Assembly: GCF_001625305.1 (NCBI RefSeq) | Contig: NW_017803921.1 | Span: forward strand, 2,294,854-2,358,853 | Length of the DNA: 64,000 bases | Direction: 5' to 3' | Source of the DNA: Branchiostoma belcheri | Lineage: Eukaryota > Chordata > Leptocardii > Amphioxiformes > Branchiostomatidae | In this document: in pieces, positions 10,441 through 20,803 of the stretch | Numbering within the stretch: the stretch's first letter is position 1 | Layout of the letters: every line of letters begins with the position of its first letter | The notes under the pieces: model-generated | Told to the model about the DNA's origin: nothing | Databases searched by the model: none | What the model saw: the letters and a program-made list of their open reading frames with translations, nothing else | Position numbers and translations under genes: made by a program

Positions 10441-11469
10441 TAAAGGGGAGAGAATCGTATGCGAGTACGCCCACTGATTTTATTCATAGTGGTGTAACCT
10501 CTACTTCACTGAAGCGGCTGGAAAGAGTAGACATTGGCCAAATAGACAGATAAGAGGCCATAAGATGCCAGGGGAGTTAGAGCGTTACAGAAAATATCCG
10601 TGCGCATAAAAAAGTACGGCTAACGTTTAGGTATGTAATGATGGTGCGTTTCAGTCTGTACACTGAGCGTCTATAAAAAGGGCACCAAAGTTATAAGAAG
10701 TCATTTTTTAAACTCTAATTATTGGTTCATATCGACAAAATTAAAGCTCCGCCATCTCCTCTCACCAGCCAGGCTGGGTTCATATTCAGTCATTCAGACT
10801 CATTTCGGAAGCAGTAAATCCGTCCAATAATAAACGATCAGCGTCGGATTGACGTAATTCGGAATTTAATTTCCATGGCAACAACGTAAAAATTACATTT
10901 TTGTCGTGCGGCTTGTTGATTTTTTTTCGTCAGCCTTACATGAGACGATATCTAACGGGTATGTCGGAAACCGTAAGCGGCGATACAGACAGAAATCTTT
11001 CCTCAATCGTGGACAGCATGACCGTGTGAGTGACCGAAAACGCCAAAATGGAGGTTTGGAACACAAAGGTGACCGAGACTTTGGCAGATGAAGACCGCAC
11101 GGTGGAAACTCTGGCCGCCACAAGTCAAGAAAAAATGGAGAAGAAACCGCCCGGCTTACTACAGACGGAGAGTCTGGAGAACACAGGGGCGTCGATACAG
11201 GCGGGTTCACTCACTCACTCACTCGATCACTCACTCACTCACTCACTCACTCACTCACTCACTCACTCACTCACTCACTCACTCACTCACTCACTCACTC
11301 ACTCACTCACTCACTCACTCACTCACTCAGTCCAACCCGCTGCACTTCTAGTTGATTCCGCTAGCAAGCGCTATTTCACGGCCAGGAAGCCTACACATGA
11401 GTTCCGGCGGCACCGGGAAGGAGGCGAAGAAATTGGGTTTATCGTCTGTTTAAGGAGTATTCTGACGAC
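10441..11469 (+). other. KCTD7-like upstream region with candidate 5' UTR
   Basis: This GC-richer stretch precedes the KCTD7-like start. An open segment from about 10940 encodes MSETVSGDTDRNLSSIVDS and ends at GT-containing donor-like sequence (ACCGTGTGAGTG near 11022). It could be an alternative first exon. From about 11205 to 11330 there is a (CACT)n tract. No other gene is seen. Confidence 0.4.
11205..11330. repeat. (ACTC)n tetranucleotide microsatellite
   Basis: About 30 near-perfect copies of a CACT unit. The unit has no stop codon in the plus frames, so it gives a long but meaningless LTHS-repeat reading frame. Confidence 0.95.
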
Positions 11470-13288
11470 ATGGCGGACGAGGAAGAGGTACGGGATTCTT
11501 TAGCCACGCCATAGACGTATCTCCAGACGAAGAGACTGTTTTAATTGCCTTATGTATAGTGTAAAATAGTCGGCTAGTGGGGAGGGGGGCGGTAAACGTC
11601 CTAAGGTATAATAAGTACTATCCAGCTATCTAACGTTACATGTTCTCTCGCTAAAAAAGCTTTACTAAGTGGTCCATACGGTTGGTAGGTAGTTCTGTAG
11701 CTCTTTCGTGTTGTCTAAAAAAATGCTCAACCAAATCCTGGGTAGAAAATTATTTTTATTTTATGCTGACGTTCCAAAATTATACCGGTATATACCTGAG
11801 GCATGTTTGTTCCTGTATCATGAATTCTCAGCAGTTTTTGTCCATTGGCTCCAAACCTTCTTAATGATCTCATGCATGTTTATTACATCGCAGTCTCCAT
11901 AGTAACGGTTGCCGTAGTAACAGTGTTTTCACCCACCAGCACTGCCCCTTGCCTCAAAACTTTACACATATCTTCTCTTCTAAGCTTTTTTCTTCCTCTC
12001 TATTTTTCTTACTTTCCATGGTAACAGCTTCCATAGTAACAGTTTCCATAGTAACAGTTTCCATAGCAATAGTCTCTATGGTAACAGTCTCTATAGTAAC
12101 AGTGTTTTCACAGTTCCCACAGGTCATTCCCCTGAATGTCGGAGGTCATGCCTTCACCACGACCCTGATGACCTTGAGGCGACACGAGGACTCCATGTTG
12201 GCGGCAATGTTCTCCGGGCGTCACCGTGCTACCCAGGATGCCGAGGGGCGGTACTTCATCGACCGGGAGGGCACGTACTTCATCCACATCTTAAACTTCC
12301 TGCGTAGCGAGACGCTACCGCCTTACGACATCTCCGCTCAGGTTTGTGTTTGTGTTTATGTTTATTTAGTAATAGGAAACTCCATTAGTGAGACAACATG
12401 AGTCTACAAGTCTTCCTGGAGCCCTTCACATCCTAAGTAGAATACTTGTACTATCAATAATATAGTAATAACTATTAACTACAACAGCTCCATTTGTTTA
12501 TGTATTTGAATTGTAAACATTACAATACAATGGGATACCCAGGCAGCAAATACATACAACATCAGATACGTATAACAGCTTAAATGTCAATTGCTTAATG
12601 ATAACCAAAAGCTGTGACTACTTACTGATATAATTAAATGTAGCAGAGAGGTCAGAGGTACTTCTTTACACCATGTCCCAAGTTTAATGTGCTTGTACTT
12701 GTTACCCCATAACAAGAGTAAGGTGTTGTAAAACTTGTATGTTTTATTCCCCAGGTGTACAGGGAAGCGCTGTTTTACGGGATCCTGCCGCTTATGGAGC
12801 AGCTCGGGGAGCACATCCGCCATCAGTTCCTCTCCCAGATCCCCAGCTACACCGAGAACCTGGAGCGCATGATCGAGCACGCCAGGAAGGAGGCCATGTC
12901 CGCGTATGGACGCTACTCCAAAGTCCCCGTCTGTATCTTCAAAAACGCCTTCGAACAGGTCAAAGCGAGACAAGAGGATCCTGACTTGGATCCAACCATT
13001 GCGGAGGAATACGTAGAGGAACATGAATGTAAGGAACAAGAAGGAATCGCGAGTTTCGGACCGTGGGTGGGGATACCGACGGAAGGAGATCTTATAGAGT
13101 GTATAATTCTGGACCTGGCAGACAAGGGGTACAAGTGTATTAATGAGTATGAGGCAGGCGGGGCACCAACGTGTAAAAAGTTTTGGGTCGTGGAGAAGCC
13201 AGAGTCTTTTGCTGATGCCTCGGCATCGAGAAAAAGCAAGATTGTCTGCAAGAAGAGACTTTATCACTTCAGGTTCAAATGGTGGTGA
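11470..13288 (+). CDS. KCTD7: BTB/POZ domain protein of the KCTD7/KCTD14 type
   Basis: Three coding exons: 11470-11487 (MADEEE), 12114-12341 and 12755-13288, all phase 0 with GT-AG junctions, giving 259 residues. Exon 2 begins FPQVIPLNVGGHAF and carries the KCTD-type BTB domain (residues about 9-82), including FSGRH and GRYFIDREGTYF. Exon 3 completes it and adds the C-terminal region with FGPW and the terminal FRFKWW, all hallmarks of KCTD7/14. Such proteins assemble as pentamers and are linked to cullin-3 ubiquitin ligases and membrane excitability. The first exon is the weakest part: the short MADEEE exon has a good donor (GAG|GTACGG), but an exon ending near 11022 is an alternative. An AATAAA at 13869-13874 is a plausible poly(A) signal. 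Confidence 0.92.
12014..12103 (+). repeat. 15-bp minisatellite abutting the KCTD7-like exon 2 acceptor
   Basis: Six consecutive 15-bp units of the type TTCCATAGTAACAGT run directly into the acceptor GTTTTCACAG|TTCCCACAG. An older related stretch (CCATAGTAACGGTTGCCGTAGTAACAGTGTTTTCACCCA) lies at about 11897-11936. Each unit ends in AACAG and contains an imperfect CCATRGTAAC. Confidence 0.85.
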
Positions 13289-15296
13289 AGGGAAGTTACT
13301 GTCTGCATATAGAGTAAGATGTTCTGGCTCAGAATCTGAGAGTGTTTTTCTGTTCATAACAGATGAAACATGAATGTTTTCTTGGTGCTTTCCACAGATT
13401 CAATCTGTCTTCTGATCACACCTTCATTTCTTTCAGATTTGCAAAAAAACACGTTTGACTAGTCTGCCTTAAGCTTTTTCAGTTTTTTCTGTCCCGGACT
13501 GTGCTTCATTGATTTCCTGAAAAATTTGAGAAGTAACAAATCAAATTATTCTGCACTGAGAACCCACTTGGTGATAGATAATGGTAGAGAATATGTACAT
13601 GTACTTTACTCAGAATTATGTAGATTGTTTCACAAGGTTTATGAATTATGACATTGACAAGGAAATTAAATCAAGGGAACATTGCACAATGTAAAATAAA
13701 TGGGAACAACTGGATAAGTCATTTTTTTGTTTCAAATGGTAACAGTTACATTATTTCTCTTCAGACTCATTCTCAGTCACTGATGATACTATTAACGTTA
13801 GATGTTATCTGAAATGTCCGACCTAAATATTGTTTGTATTCTTTGAGGACTGGTCTAGTCTTGTGATCAATAAAAGTGACCCTTGTATTCATATTTTGTA
13901 CCCCTTCTTATTGTGAATGAATGAATGAATGAATGAATGAATGAATGGATAGATGGATTGATGAACCTTTATTTAGGTGTCTCGTGCTTAATTCATTTAC
14001 AAATCAAATCAAATCAAAACAAAACAAATCAAAAGTAGACAAAACCCCAAAATTAAATTGAAGCAGTCTACTGTAATTCACTTTATGTTCACGGTAGCAA
14101 AATTTCACGGTCTGAGAAAAATGGAGGTGTTCACGTAACTATATGTTCACGGTGGTGACAAGTGCAGGAACAAGAAAATCCAGGAATTATTTGTTAACTG
14201 TAATGATAAGTTCACTTTACACAAGAGACAGTGAAAACAGTGAACTTATCAGTACAGTGAACAAATCAGGAATTACAGTAATCTACTTTCCCTTTATTGA
14301 CAAATTCCTACCCACCCCCACATGCACTACCACATGGTCGAGTCCATCTTATCAGAGCCTTCTAGAGCCTTTTATGTGTAGGTGGGTAAACAGTAAAGCG
14401 TCATTTTCACCAAGGATCTTATTGTTTTCACCAACATATGATAGACATTAAAGTAATACCGGTAGTTCTAAAATTGAAGACGAAAGTTTCCTGCGACACC
14501 GTCTGGCGGACACACGCAGACCGTGTTGGGTAATCAGGCGGTATTGTCAGTGACCTGCAGGACTGAGTACTTCCGGGTCATAGTCTGTTGACCTCCTCCC
14601 TTAGCCTGGTCGAGTCGGTCTGGCGTGGAAAGTTTTGCCGCCCAGGTCTTCCATTTCCTGATTTATCGGAAGTTTCTCAGGGTTCCTTGCGATACACACC
14701 AACATTCAGGTAGGGAGGAAATGTAGAAATCTCAATTTTGTACATTTGACTACTCTCTACAAGCAGATGTTTATGCTTCAGCTCATTTTTTACGTCTTTA
14801 TACTTGTAGTTATTGGGCTGTGGAAGAGGTCTTAATCAACTTCTGACCTAACCCCCTGCGGCCCTGTCCAGTCCAAATATTTGACTCGACCCGCCTGTCC
14901 AGGCCACCTTAGGATCTGCCTGGAGACAGATTTGTAACCAGGCTTTTAGCTAGGGGTGTCCAGAGTGTCTTTTGGACACCCTGAACTAAAAATAGTGAGA
15001 AATATTTGGACGCCTTACTCTTTGGTAGGACACCCTAAAGATGCCCTATTTTATTTCTGCCAAATTATCTTAGCATATGTACATTGCAAATTTTTTGGTA
15101 ACTTCAGCTTTACACAAAAGAAGTTATAGGTATCCTTTCCTTTTTCTGTTACCGTTTTACTAGGGAGGTTCAATCAGTTACTAGTAAATTGAACCTCCTT
15201 CTGTCCATGGTTTCAAGATGGTTGAAAATGTGATTTACTTGCTGAGAGAAAGATTTGCTGTTTTGCAGAACTTCTGCTTCCAGATCAAGCGTTACC
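13289..15296 (+). other. KCTD7-like 3' UTR, spacer and 5' UTR exon of zinc-finger gene A
   Basis: 13289 to about 13890 is likely KCTD7-like 3' UTR (AATAAA at 13869). A (GAAT)n tract lies at about 13915-13948, followed by a LINE-tail-like ACCTTTATTTAGG. A TIR element is at 14069-14280. Sequence at about 14496-14709 is homologous to the start region of zinc-finger gene B and ends in a donor (TTCAG|GTAGGG), so it is a likely non-coding first exon. The matching acceptor is TTTTGCAG at 15261-15268. Confidence 0.5.
14069..14280. mobile_element. 212 bp MITE with TACTGTAATTC ends
   Basis: TACTGTAATTC (14069-14079) is inverted exactly at 14270-14280. The outermost TA could be a TA target duplication, as in Tc1/mariner-type elements. 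Inside there are repeated TTCAC(T/G) motifs and no coding capacity. A relative with TACTGTAAATGC ends lies at 54949-55124. Confidence 0.6.
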
Positions 15297-17015
15297 ATGG
15301 CAACAACAATGATTGACAGTGAAGAACTGGATCCGTGTCAGGAAGGTCCTGTGTTCTTCAGCTATCAACAGGCTGACATGACAACTCACACGGGTGAGAA
15401 ACCCTCCATGCAGATACGTATTAGTCATCAGACGCCTAATAACATGCCCGCAGAAACTCTCACAGGTGAAAAACATTACACTAGTAAGTTGCAAACTCAC
15501 ACTGGTGAGAAAGCCAACATGGAATTGTACACTGGAGAAAAATGCTCCACACAGATCCCGGTGGTTGTTCGTCCATTCTCGACCATGACCACTGATGTCA
15601 CGCCAGATTCTGTGTGTCTGGCTGTGGCTCACCAGTCCTATACGGGCTCTGAAGGCTCTGCCATAGGTCAGGCACAGGTGGGTTGCAGGATTCAGGGATG
15701 TGAAGACGGCTCTGGACTCACGTTTCCTGCCAGCCCCTGCGATCCTGGTTTGCTCATACCGGTACCCACTGGTGAGAAACACTCCACACAGATGCGCGTT
15801 GTTCAGAAGCCCAGCATTGAAACTCAGGCTGGTGAGACACCCTACACGCAGATTTCTGCAACACCCCAGAATGTCATTCTAGGTTACAAGTGTGGGAGAT
15901 GTGAAAAGCTCTTCAGTGATCTGAGTCAGATAAAGAGACACCTGAAGACCCACACTGGTGAGAAACCTTTCAGTTGTGATGTATGCAGCAAGCAGTTTAA
16001 ATGGCTGAGTCCCTTACAGGAACACATGCGGACTCACACTGGGGAGAAACCCTACAAGTGTGAGGAGTGCGGCAAGCCGTATAGTCACCTTAGTGTGTAC
16101 AAAAGGCACATGAGGACTCACTCTGATGAGAAACCCTACAGGTGTGAGGAGTGTGACAAGCAGTTCTTTACACTGAGTGAAATGAAGAAACACAAGTGGA
16201 CTCATACTGGTGAGAAACCCTACAGCTGTCCATTGTGTGACAGGAAGTTTTTGCATCAGGGCACTGTGAAGGTACACATGCAAACTCACACAGCGGAGAA
16301 ACCCTACAGTTGTAAGGTGTGTGGGAAAAAGTTTGGAGCACAACAAAACCTTAATATTCACATGCAAACTCACACAAAGCCATACCACTGTGATGAGTGT
16401 GGCAAGCAGTTTGGTGCCTTAGGTAGCCTAAAAAATCACATGTTTACCCACACTGGTGAGAAACCTTACAAATGTGGACTGTGCAGTAAGGAGTTCATAT
16501 CAATACCTTATCTAAAGAGACACTTGAAAATGCACACTGGTGAAAAACCCTACATGTGTGAAAAGTGTGGACTGTTTTGTAGTAACACGCAGAACCTAAA
16601 TCAACACATGGTGTCCCACACAGATGAGAAACCCTGCATGTGTGACAAGTGTGGAAGGCGATTTAAAACAAATAATTACCTAAGGAAACACATGAAGATT
16701 CACACTGGTGAGAAACCTTACAGCTGTGAAGTTTGCAGCAAGCAGTTCCGTCGATTGGGTCATCTACAGCTGCACATGCGGACTCACACTGGTGAGAAAC
16801 CGTACCACTGTGAGCATTGTGGCAAACAGTTTAGTGATTCCAGTGCTTGTACAAAACACACGAGGATTCACACTGGGGAGAAACCGTACAAGTGTGAGGA
16901 GTGTGGCTGGCAGTTCAATCAGCTTGATCAACTAAAGGGCCATTTGCGGATTCATACTGGCGAGAAACCCTACAGTTGTAAAGAATGCGGACAAAAGTTT
17001 CAGGATGCCGGATAG
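15297..17015 (+). CDS. Poly-C2H2 zinc-finger protein A, first frame
   Basis: The start chosen is the Met in ACCATGGCAAC (MATTMIDSEELD). It lies just after an acceptor at 15268 and matches the start of the neighbouring gene. About 190 residues without classical fingers contain scattered TGEK linker-like repeats. Thirteen C2H2 fingers follow with TGEKP(Y/F) linkers (one linker shortened to THTKPYHC, and one finger with CGLFCS in place of the usual x3-F). A fourteenth finger is cut in its helix at FQDAG by a stop at 17013-17015. The next bases, in another frame, encode the missing half (GLKRHMFIH). The protein is expected to be a nuclear DNA-binding factor. No KRAB, SCAN or BTB domain is visible. 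Whether 17016-18061 is part of the same protein depends on the frame break discussed in the findings. Confidence 0.85.
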   Translation: MATTMIDSEELDPCQEGPVFFSYQQADMTTHTGEKPSMQIRISHQTPNNMPAETLTGEKHYTSKLQTHTGEKANMELYTGEKCSTQIPVVVRPFSTMTTDVTPDSVCLAVAHQSYTGSEGSAIGQAQVGCRIQGCEDGSGLTFPASPCDPGLLIPVPTGEKHSTQMRVVQKPSIETQAGETPYTQISATPQNVILGYKCGRCEKLFSDLSQIKRHLKTHTGEKPFSCDVCSKQFKWLSPLQEHMRTHTGEKPYKCEECGKPYSHLSVYKRHMRTHSDEKPYRCEECDKQFFTLSEMKKHKWTHTGEKPYSCPLCDRKFLHQGTVKVHMQTHTAEKPYSCKVCGKKFGAQQNLNIHMQTHTKPYHCDECGKQFGALGSLKNHMFTHTGEKPYKCGLCSKEFISIPYLKRHLKMHTGEKPYMCEKCGLFCSNTQNLNQHMVSHTDEKPCMCDKCGRRFKTNNYLRKHMKIHTGEKPYSCEVCSKQFRRLGHLQLHMRTHTGEKPYHCEHCGKQFSDSSACTKHTRIHTGEKPYKCEECGWQFNQLDQLKGHLRIHTGEKPYSCKECGQKFQDAG

Positions 17016-18061
17016 GTTTAAAAAGACACATGTTCATTCACACTAGTGATTATGAGAAACCCCGGCCCCACAAATGTGAAAAGTGCAACAAATGCTACAG
17101 TTACCACTGTGAACTCAAAAGACACATGCAGACTCACACTGGGGAGAAACCACACAAATGTGAAAAGTGCAGCAAATGCTACAGTTACCAACGTGATCTT
17201 AAAAGACACATGTTCACTCACACTGGTGCTGAGAAGCCCCACAAATGTGAGAAGTGCAGCAAATGCTACTTTGTCCACCGTGATCTTAAAAGGCACATGC
17301 AAACTCACACTGGTGAGAAACCACACAAATGTGAAAAGTGCAGCAAATGCTACAGTTACCACCATGATCTTAAAAGACACATGCGAAGATGTCAAAATGG
17401 TGAGAAACCAAACATGGAAGCTGACACTGCTGTGAAGCCCTCCAAAGAAACTCACCCTGGTGAGAAACTGTACAAGTGTGAGGAGTGCAGCAAATGCTAT
17501 AGGAAACGGCATAATCTGAAAAGACACATGCAAAGATGTCACACTGGGGAGAAACCAAACGTGGAATCTGACACTGCGAAACCCTCCAAAGAAACTCACA
17601 CTGGTGAGAAACCCCACAAATGTAAGAAGTGCAGCAAGTGCTATAGTAAACGACGTAATCTGAAAAGCCACATGCAAAGACGTCACAGTGGTGAGAAACC
17701 TCACAAATGTGAAAAGTGCAGCAGATGCTACAGTAAACGCCTTAATCTGAAAAGACACATGCAAAGATGTCACACCAGTGAGAATCCCAATATTGAATCT
17801 GATACTGCTGCAAAACCCTCCAAACAAGCTGAAAATGGTGAGAAACAAAACATGGAAACTCACACTGTTGTAGAATCCTCCAAACAAGCTCAAAATGGTG
17901 AGAAACCAAACATGGAATGTCACAATGGTGAGAAACCATCCATGCAAACTCACACTGACAATAAACCCTACATGTGTGGTATATGCAGCCAGAGGTTTAG
18001 TCAATTGGCAGATCTGGGTGAACACGTACAAGCTCACACCAGTGAAAATGACAGAATATAA
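17016..18061 (+). CDS. Poly-C2H2 zinc-finger protein A, downstream frame (probable continuation)
   Basis: This frame opens at 16985, overlapping the previous one by 31 bases. It supplies the second half of the broken finger, then eight C2H2-type fingers and a stop at 18059-18061. Most fingers share an unusual C-E-K-C-S-K-C-Y core, with a third cysteine next to the aromatic residue. Several end in H-x4-H or H-x3-C variants (HMQRCH, HMRRC). Spacers between fingers carry linker-only repeats such as GEKPNMEADTAVKPSKETH. The dispersed frame break at about 17010 is consistent with a two-base insertion (TA in GGATAGG) in one ancestral gene. A separate gene is unlikely because no start context or promoter is seen. 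Confidence 0.65.
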
Positions 18062-19663
18062 ACTCACACTAGTGAGAAACACTACAGAAGAACCATTTAA
18101 CAGGACAGGAACATTTTTTTAGAAAACTTTTAATTGATTTTTTAAAGAATGTTGTTAGTGTTACATGCATAATGCAGGGACTGCCATTTCTTGGCTCATT
18201 GTTGTAGTAGATAGTACTAACATTTTTTTTAGAAAAGGTTTAATAATTTTTAAAAAGAATGTTCACGTTAGTATTACATTTATAATGTATAGCAGGGGCT
18301 GCCATTTATTTGCCATTGTTGTACATGTATGTAGCAGATACTTATAGTAGATAGTAGATCTACTACCTTTTTTTTGTGAAAATTTGAGATAAATATTTAA
18401 ATACTAACATGTAACTCTACTAACATGTTACTAGCATTGTTGAGAAAACTTAAGATTAATTTTTGAAGTAGTATATTGTTAGTGTATGCAAGGACATTTT
18501 AATTAAAAGTAAAAGGTCCTTGGTGTGACTGCTGTGTCTTACAGCTGTAGTAGATAATACATTGTACTAACATTTTTGAAAAAAAAATTAAATGTGGATT
18601 GATTTAATAAAGTAATACTTTGAACCACTGATAATGATTCCCTAATTTATTCAATAGAAGCAGGACAATAATTACATGTACATTGGGGAAGGTTGCCATG
18701 AGTAGTTTGGCACAAATAACTACAGGGATGTCTAAAAATGGATTTGGATCCCCCCCCCACCCCTTACACAGGTCAAACACACACACAGAGACAAACAGAA
18801 ACACAGACAGACACACTGACAGCCGATCAAAATGACTACTTCAGTCACTTGGAAATATGAAGCAAGGACATCATATGCATGTTTTCTTTTCAACACTGTC
18901 TGGCGGACATACGTCGACTGCACTGGGTAAGCAGGAGCAGTCTGATGACCTGACGCGCAGATCACTTCCGGGTCATCGCCGATCGGCATCCGGTCTGAAG
19001 CTTGGACAAGCAGACAAGCGCCGGTCGCATTTCTCGTCTATCATGGCTTTTGTGAGGACGTTTAGGTGGTTTCAGTGCGATTTACGTGAACCCAAAGGTA
19101 AGGAGAGTATGTAAATGTCCCTCAGAAAACGTTTTTGTTGGGTGGAAAGCAACTGAAAGAGTAAAATTTTCATGTGGACGAAAATCGCGTGGGTACGCTA
19201 TCGTATACACCAATGTCCCAAAACCTGTCGTTGTGCAAATGTGTGTGCTACTACGCAACAGTAAATATTTTATTGTGGTAGTACTACGTGTTTTAACCAC
19301 AAATCAGAGGCCAAGGTTTCGCCCTGTGGGTGGGGAGGGGGGCGGAGGGAAACTGGGGGAGGTCCCGGGAGATTCCATTTTTCCATGGGGGGGGGGGGGG
19401 GAAGTTTCAAACCTGCAGTTGCGTTTTTACGGGCACCATTCACCCCCTCGGCGGCACGTTGTCGTCCACCAGTCCTGGACGTGATGTCCTATGAGGGCCT
19501 TGTTCAGTATTCTATAGATGTAAGATGTGTTGTATACTAAAAGTAATCTCACAGTGTTTTAGGCATTTTTTTGTACCTTGCTCATATGATTATATAGAGG
19601 TGTTATATAAAACAAACCTTCTGTAATTGTTTCAGATCTACTACATTCACATCCATCATTACC
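18062..19663 (+). other. Zinc-finger A 3' UTR and zinc-finger B promoter/5' exon
   Basis: 18062 to about 18630 is the 3' UTR of gene A; it contains imperfect ~110-145 bp tandem repeats and an AATAAA at 18606-18611. A C-run and CA-rich tract lie at about 18750-18815. 18894-19097 resembles the gene A promoter region and ends in a donor (AAAG|GTAAGG). It contains a short upstream frame (MAFVRTFRWFQCDLREPK) that is out of frame with the finger protein. A G14 run lies near 19387-19400. The acceptor for the coding exon is TTGTTTCAG at about 19628-19636. Confidence 0.5.
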
Positions 19664-20803
19664 ATGGCAACTAATATCAGCTTTGATGAAGAGGGCCTGA
19701 ACCAAGGTGAGGAAGGGGGTGAATCCTGTCCTGATGCAACAAACAATGTCCAAACTCACACAGGTGAGACAACCAGCATGGAAACACCCACTGATGACAA
19801 CTACATGAGTACTGATGAGGAAGAGCTTGACGAGAAACCCTTCATGTGTAGTAAATGCAGCATGAGGTTTGGTGAACTGGGCGAGTTGGGTTTACATGTG
19901 AAACAAGCTCACGCCAGTCAGAAAGCTCGCAAGAAAACTCGCACTGCTGAGAAAACTCGCACTGCTGAGAAACCTTGTATTGGTGAGAAACTTGACATGC
20001 AAACTCACCCTGGTGACGTTGACAAACCTTCCATGCCAACTCACGCTGTTGACGAGAAACAGCCAACTCACACTGAGATAGTCTATAGCTGTGAGGAGAG
20101 CAGCAAGCAATTCATCAGGGAACAGTATCTCATGCTCAAGACAGACCAGCAAACAGACACTGGTGAGGCACCAAACATACAAACTCACAATGATGTGGAA
20201 GCCAACATGGGAACTCACAATGGTGAGCAATTACACATGAAAACTCACACCAGTGAGGAAGCTAACGAAAAACCCTTCAAGGAAACTGGTGAGATACCAA
20301 ACATAGAAACTCAAACAGAGGTACCCAACATGGAAACTCACACTGATGAGGAACCCAGCATGTGTGACAAGGATGACGAATGGGAAAGTGTTCAGGGCAT
20401 ACAGGTACGTAACCTGAGGAAAAGATTGCTTAGTCCAAGACAACCCCTCGTGTGCAAGGAGTGTGGCAAGCAGTTTAAGAAATTGGACCACCTGAAGACC
20501 CACATGCGGACCCACACTGGTGAGAAACCCTACAGTTGTAAGGAGTGTAGCAAGTGCTTTAGTGGTGGCTCTGCCCTCAGGAAGCACTTGATAAGTCACT
20601 CTGGGGAGAAACCTTACAGCTGTGACGAGTGTGACAAGAAGTTTGGTCAGCGGAGTACTCTAAACCGACACAAGTTGATCCACTCTGGTGAGAAGCCTTA
20701 CAAGTGTGAGGAGTGCGACATGCGGTTCAGGCTACAAGGGGAACTGAAGTCTCACATGCAAACGTGCACTAGGGAGAAAGGCAGCGGTGGCAAGAAAAAG
20801 TGA
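19664..20803 (+). CDS. Poly-C2H2 zinc-finger protein B, first frame
   Basis: The start MATNISFDEEGLNQGEE lies in ACCATGG just after an acceptor, as in gene A. The 250-residue amino half is acidic. It has one finger (FMCSKCSMRFGELGELGLH), one degenerate finger (YSCEESSKQF, lacking the second cysteine and the histidines) and many short GExxxMxTHT repeats. Four fingers follow from about residue 264; the last ends HMQTC, replacing its final histidine. The frame stops at GGCAAGAAAAAGTGA. One base back, another frame continues without a gap into fifteen more fingers, so the two frames were almost certainly one gene. Confidence 0.82.
   Translation: MATNISFDEEGLNQGEEGGESCPDATNNVQTHTGETTSMETPTDDNYMSTDEEELDEKPFMCSKCSMRFGELGELGLHVKQAHASQKARKKTRTAEKTRTAEKPCIGEKLDMQTHPGDVDKPSMPTHAVDEKQPTHTEIVYSCEESSKQFIREQYLMLKTDQQTDTGEAPNIQTHNDVEANMGTHNGEQLHMKTHTSEEANEKPFKETGEIPNIETQTEVPNMETHTDEEPSMCDKDDEWESVQGIQVRNLRKRLLSPRQPLVCKECGKQFKKLDHLKTHMRTHTGEKPYSCKECSKCFSGGSALRKHLISHSGEKPYSCDECDKKFGQRSTLNRHKLIHSGEKPYKCEECDMRFRLQGELKSHMQTCTREKGSGGKKK

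Noticed and set aside
11030..11503. 157-codon plus-strand frame with LTHS repeats
   Set aside because: The middle is translation of the (ACTC)n microsatellite, open in all plus frames. Only its first part might be 5' exon sequence of the KCTD7-like gene.
17018..18082. 354-codon minus-strand open frame over the zinc-finger A tail (also shorter ones over both finger genes)
   Set aside because: It is the antisense shadow of tandem finger repeats (SVSFHVWFLT units mirror HTGEKP-type codons). The repeat unit has no antisense stop, so length alone means nothing.
18732..18989. Open frame with VCLCFCLSLCVCLTC on the minus strand
   Set aside because: It is a reading of a CA/GT-rich tract; no gene context.
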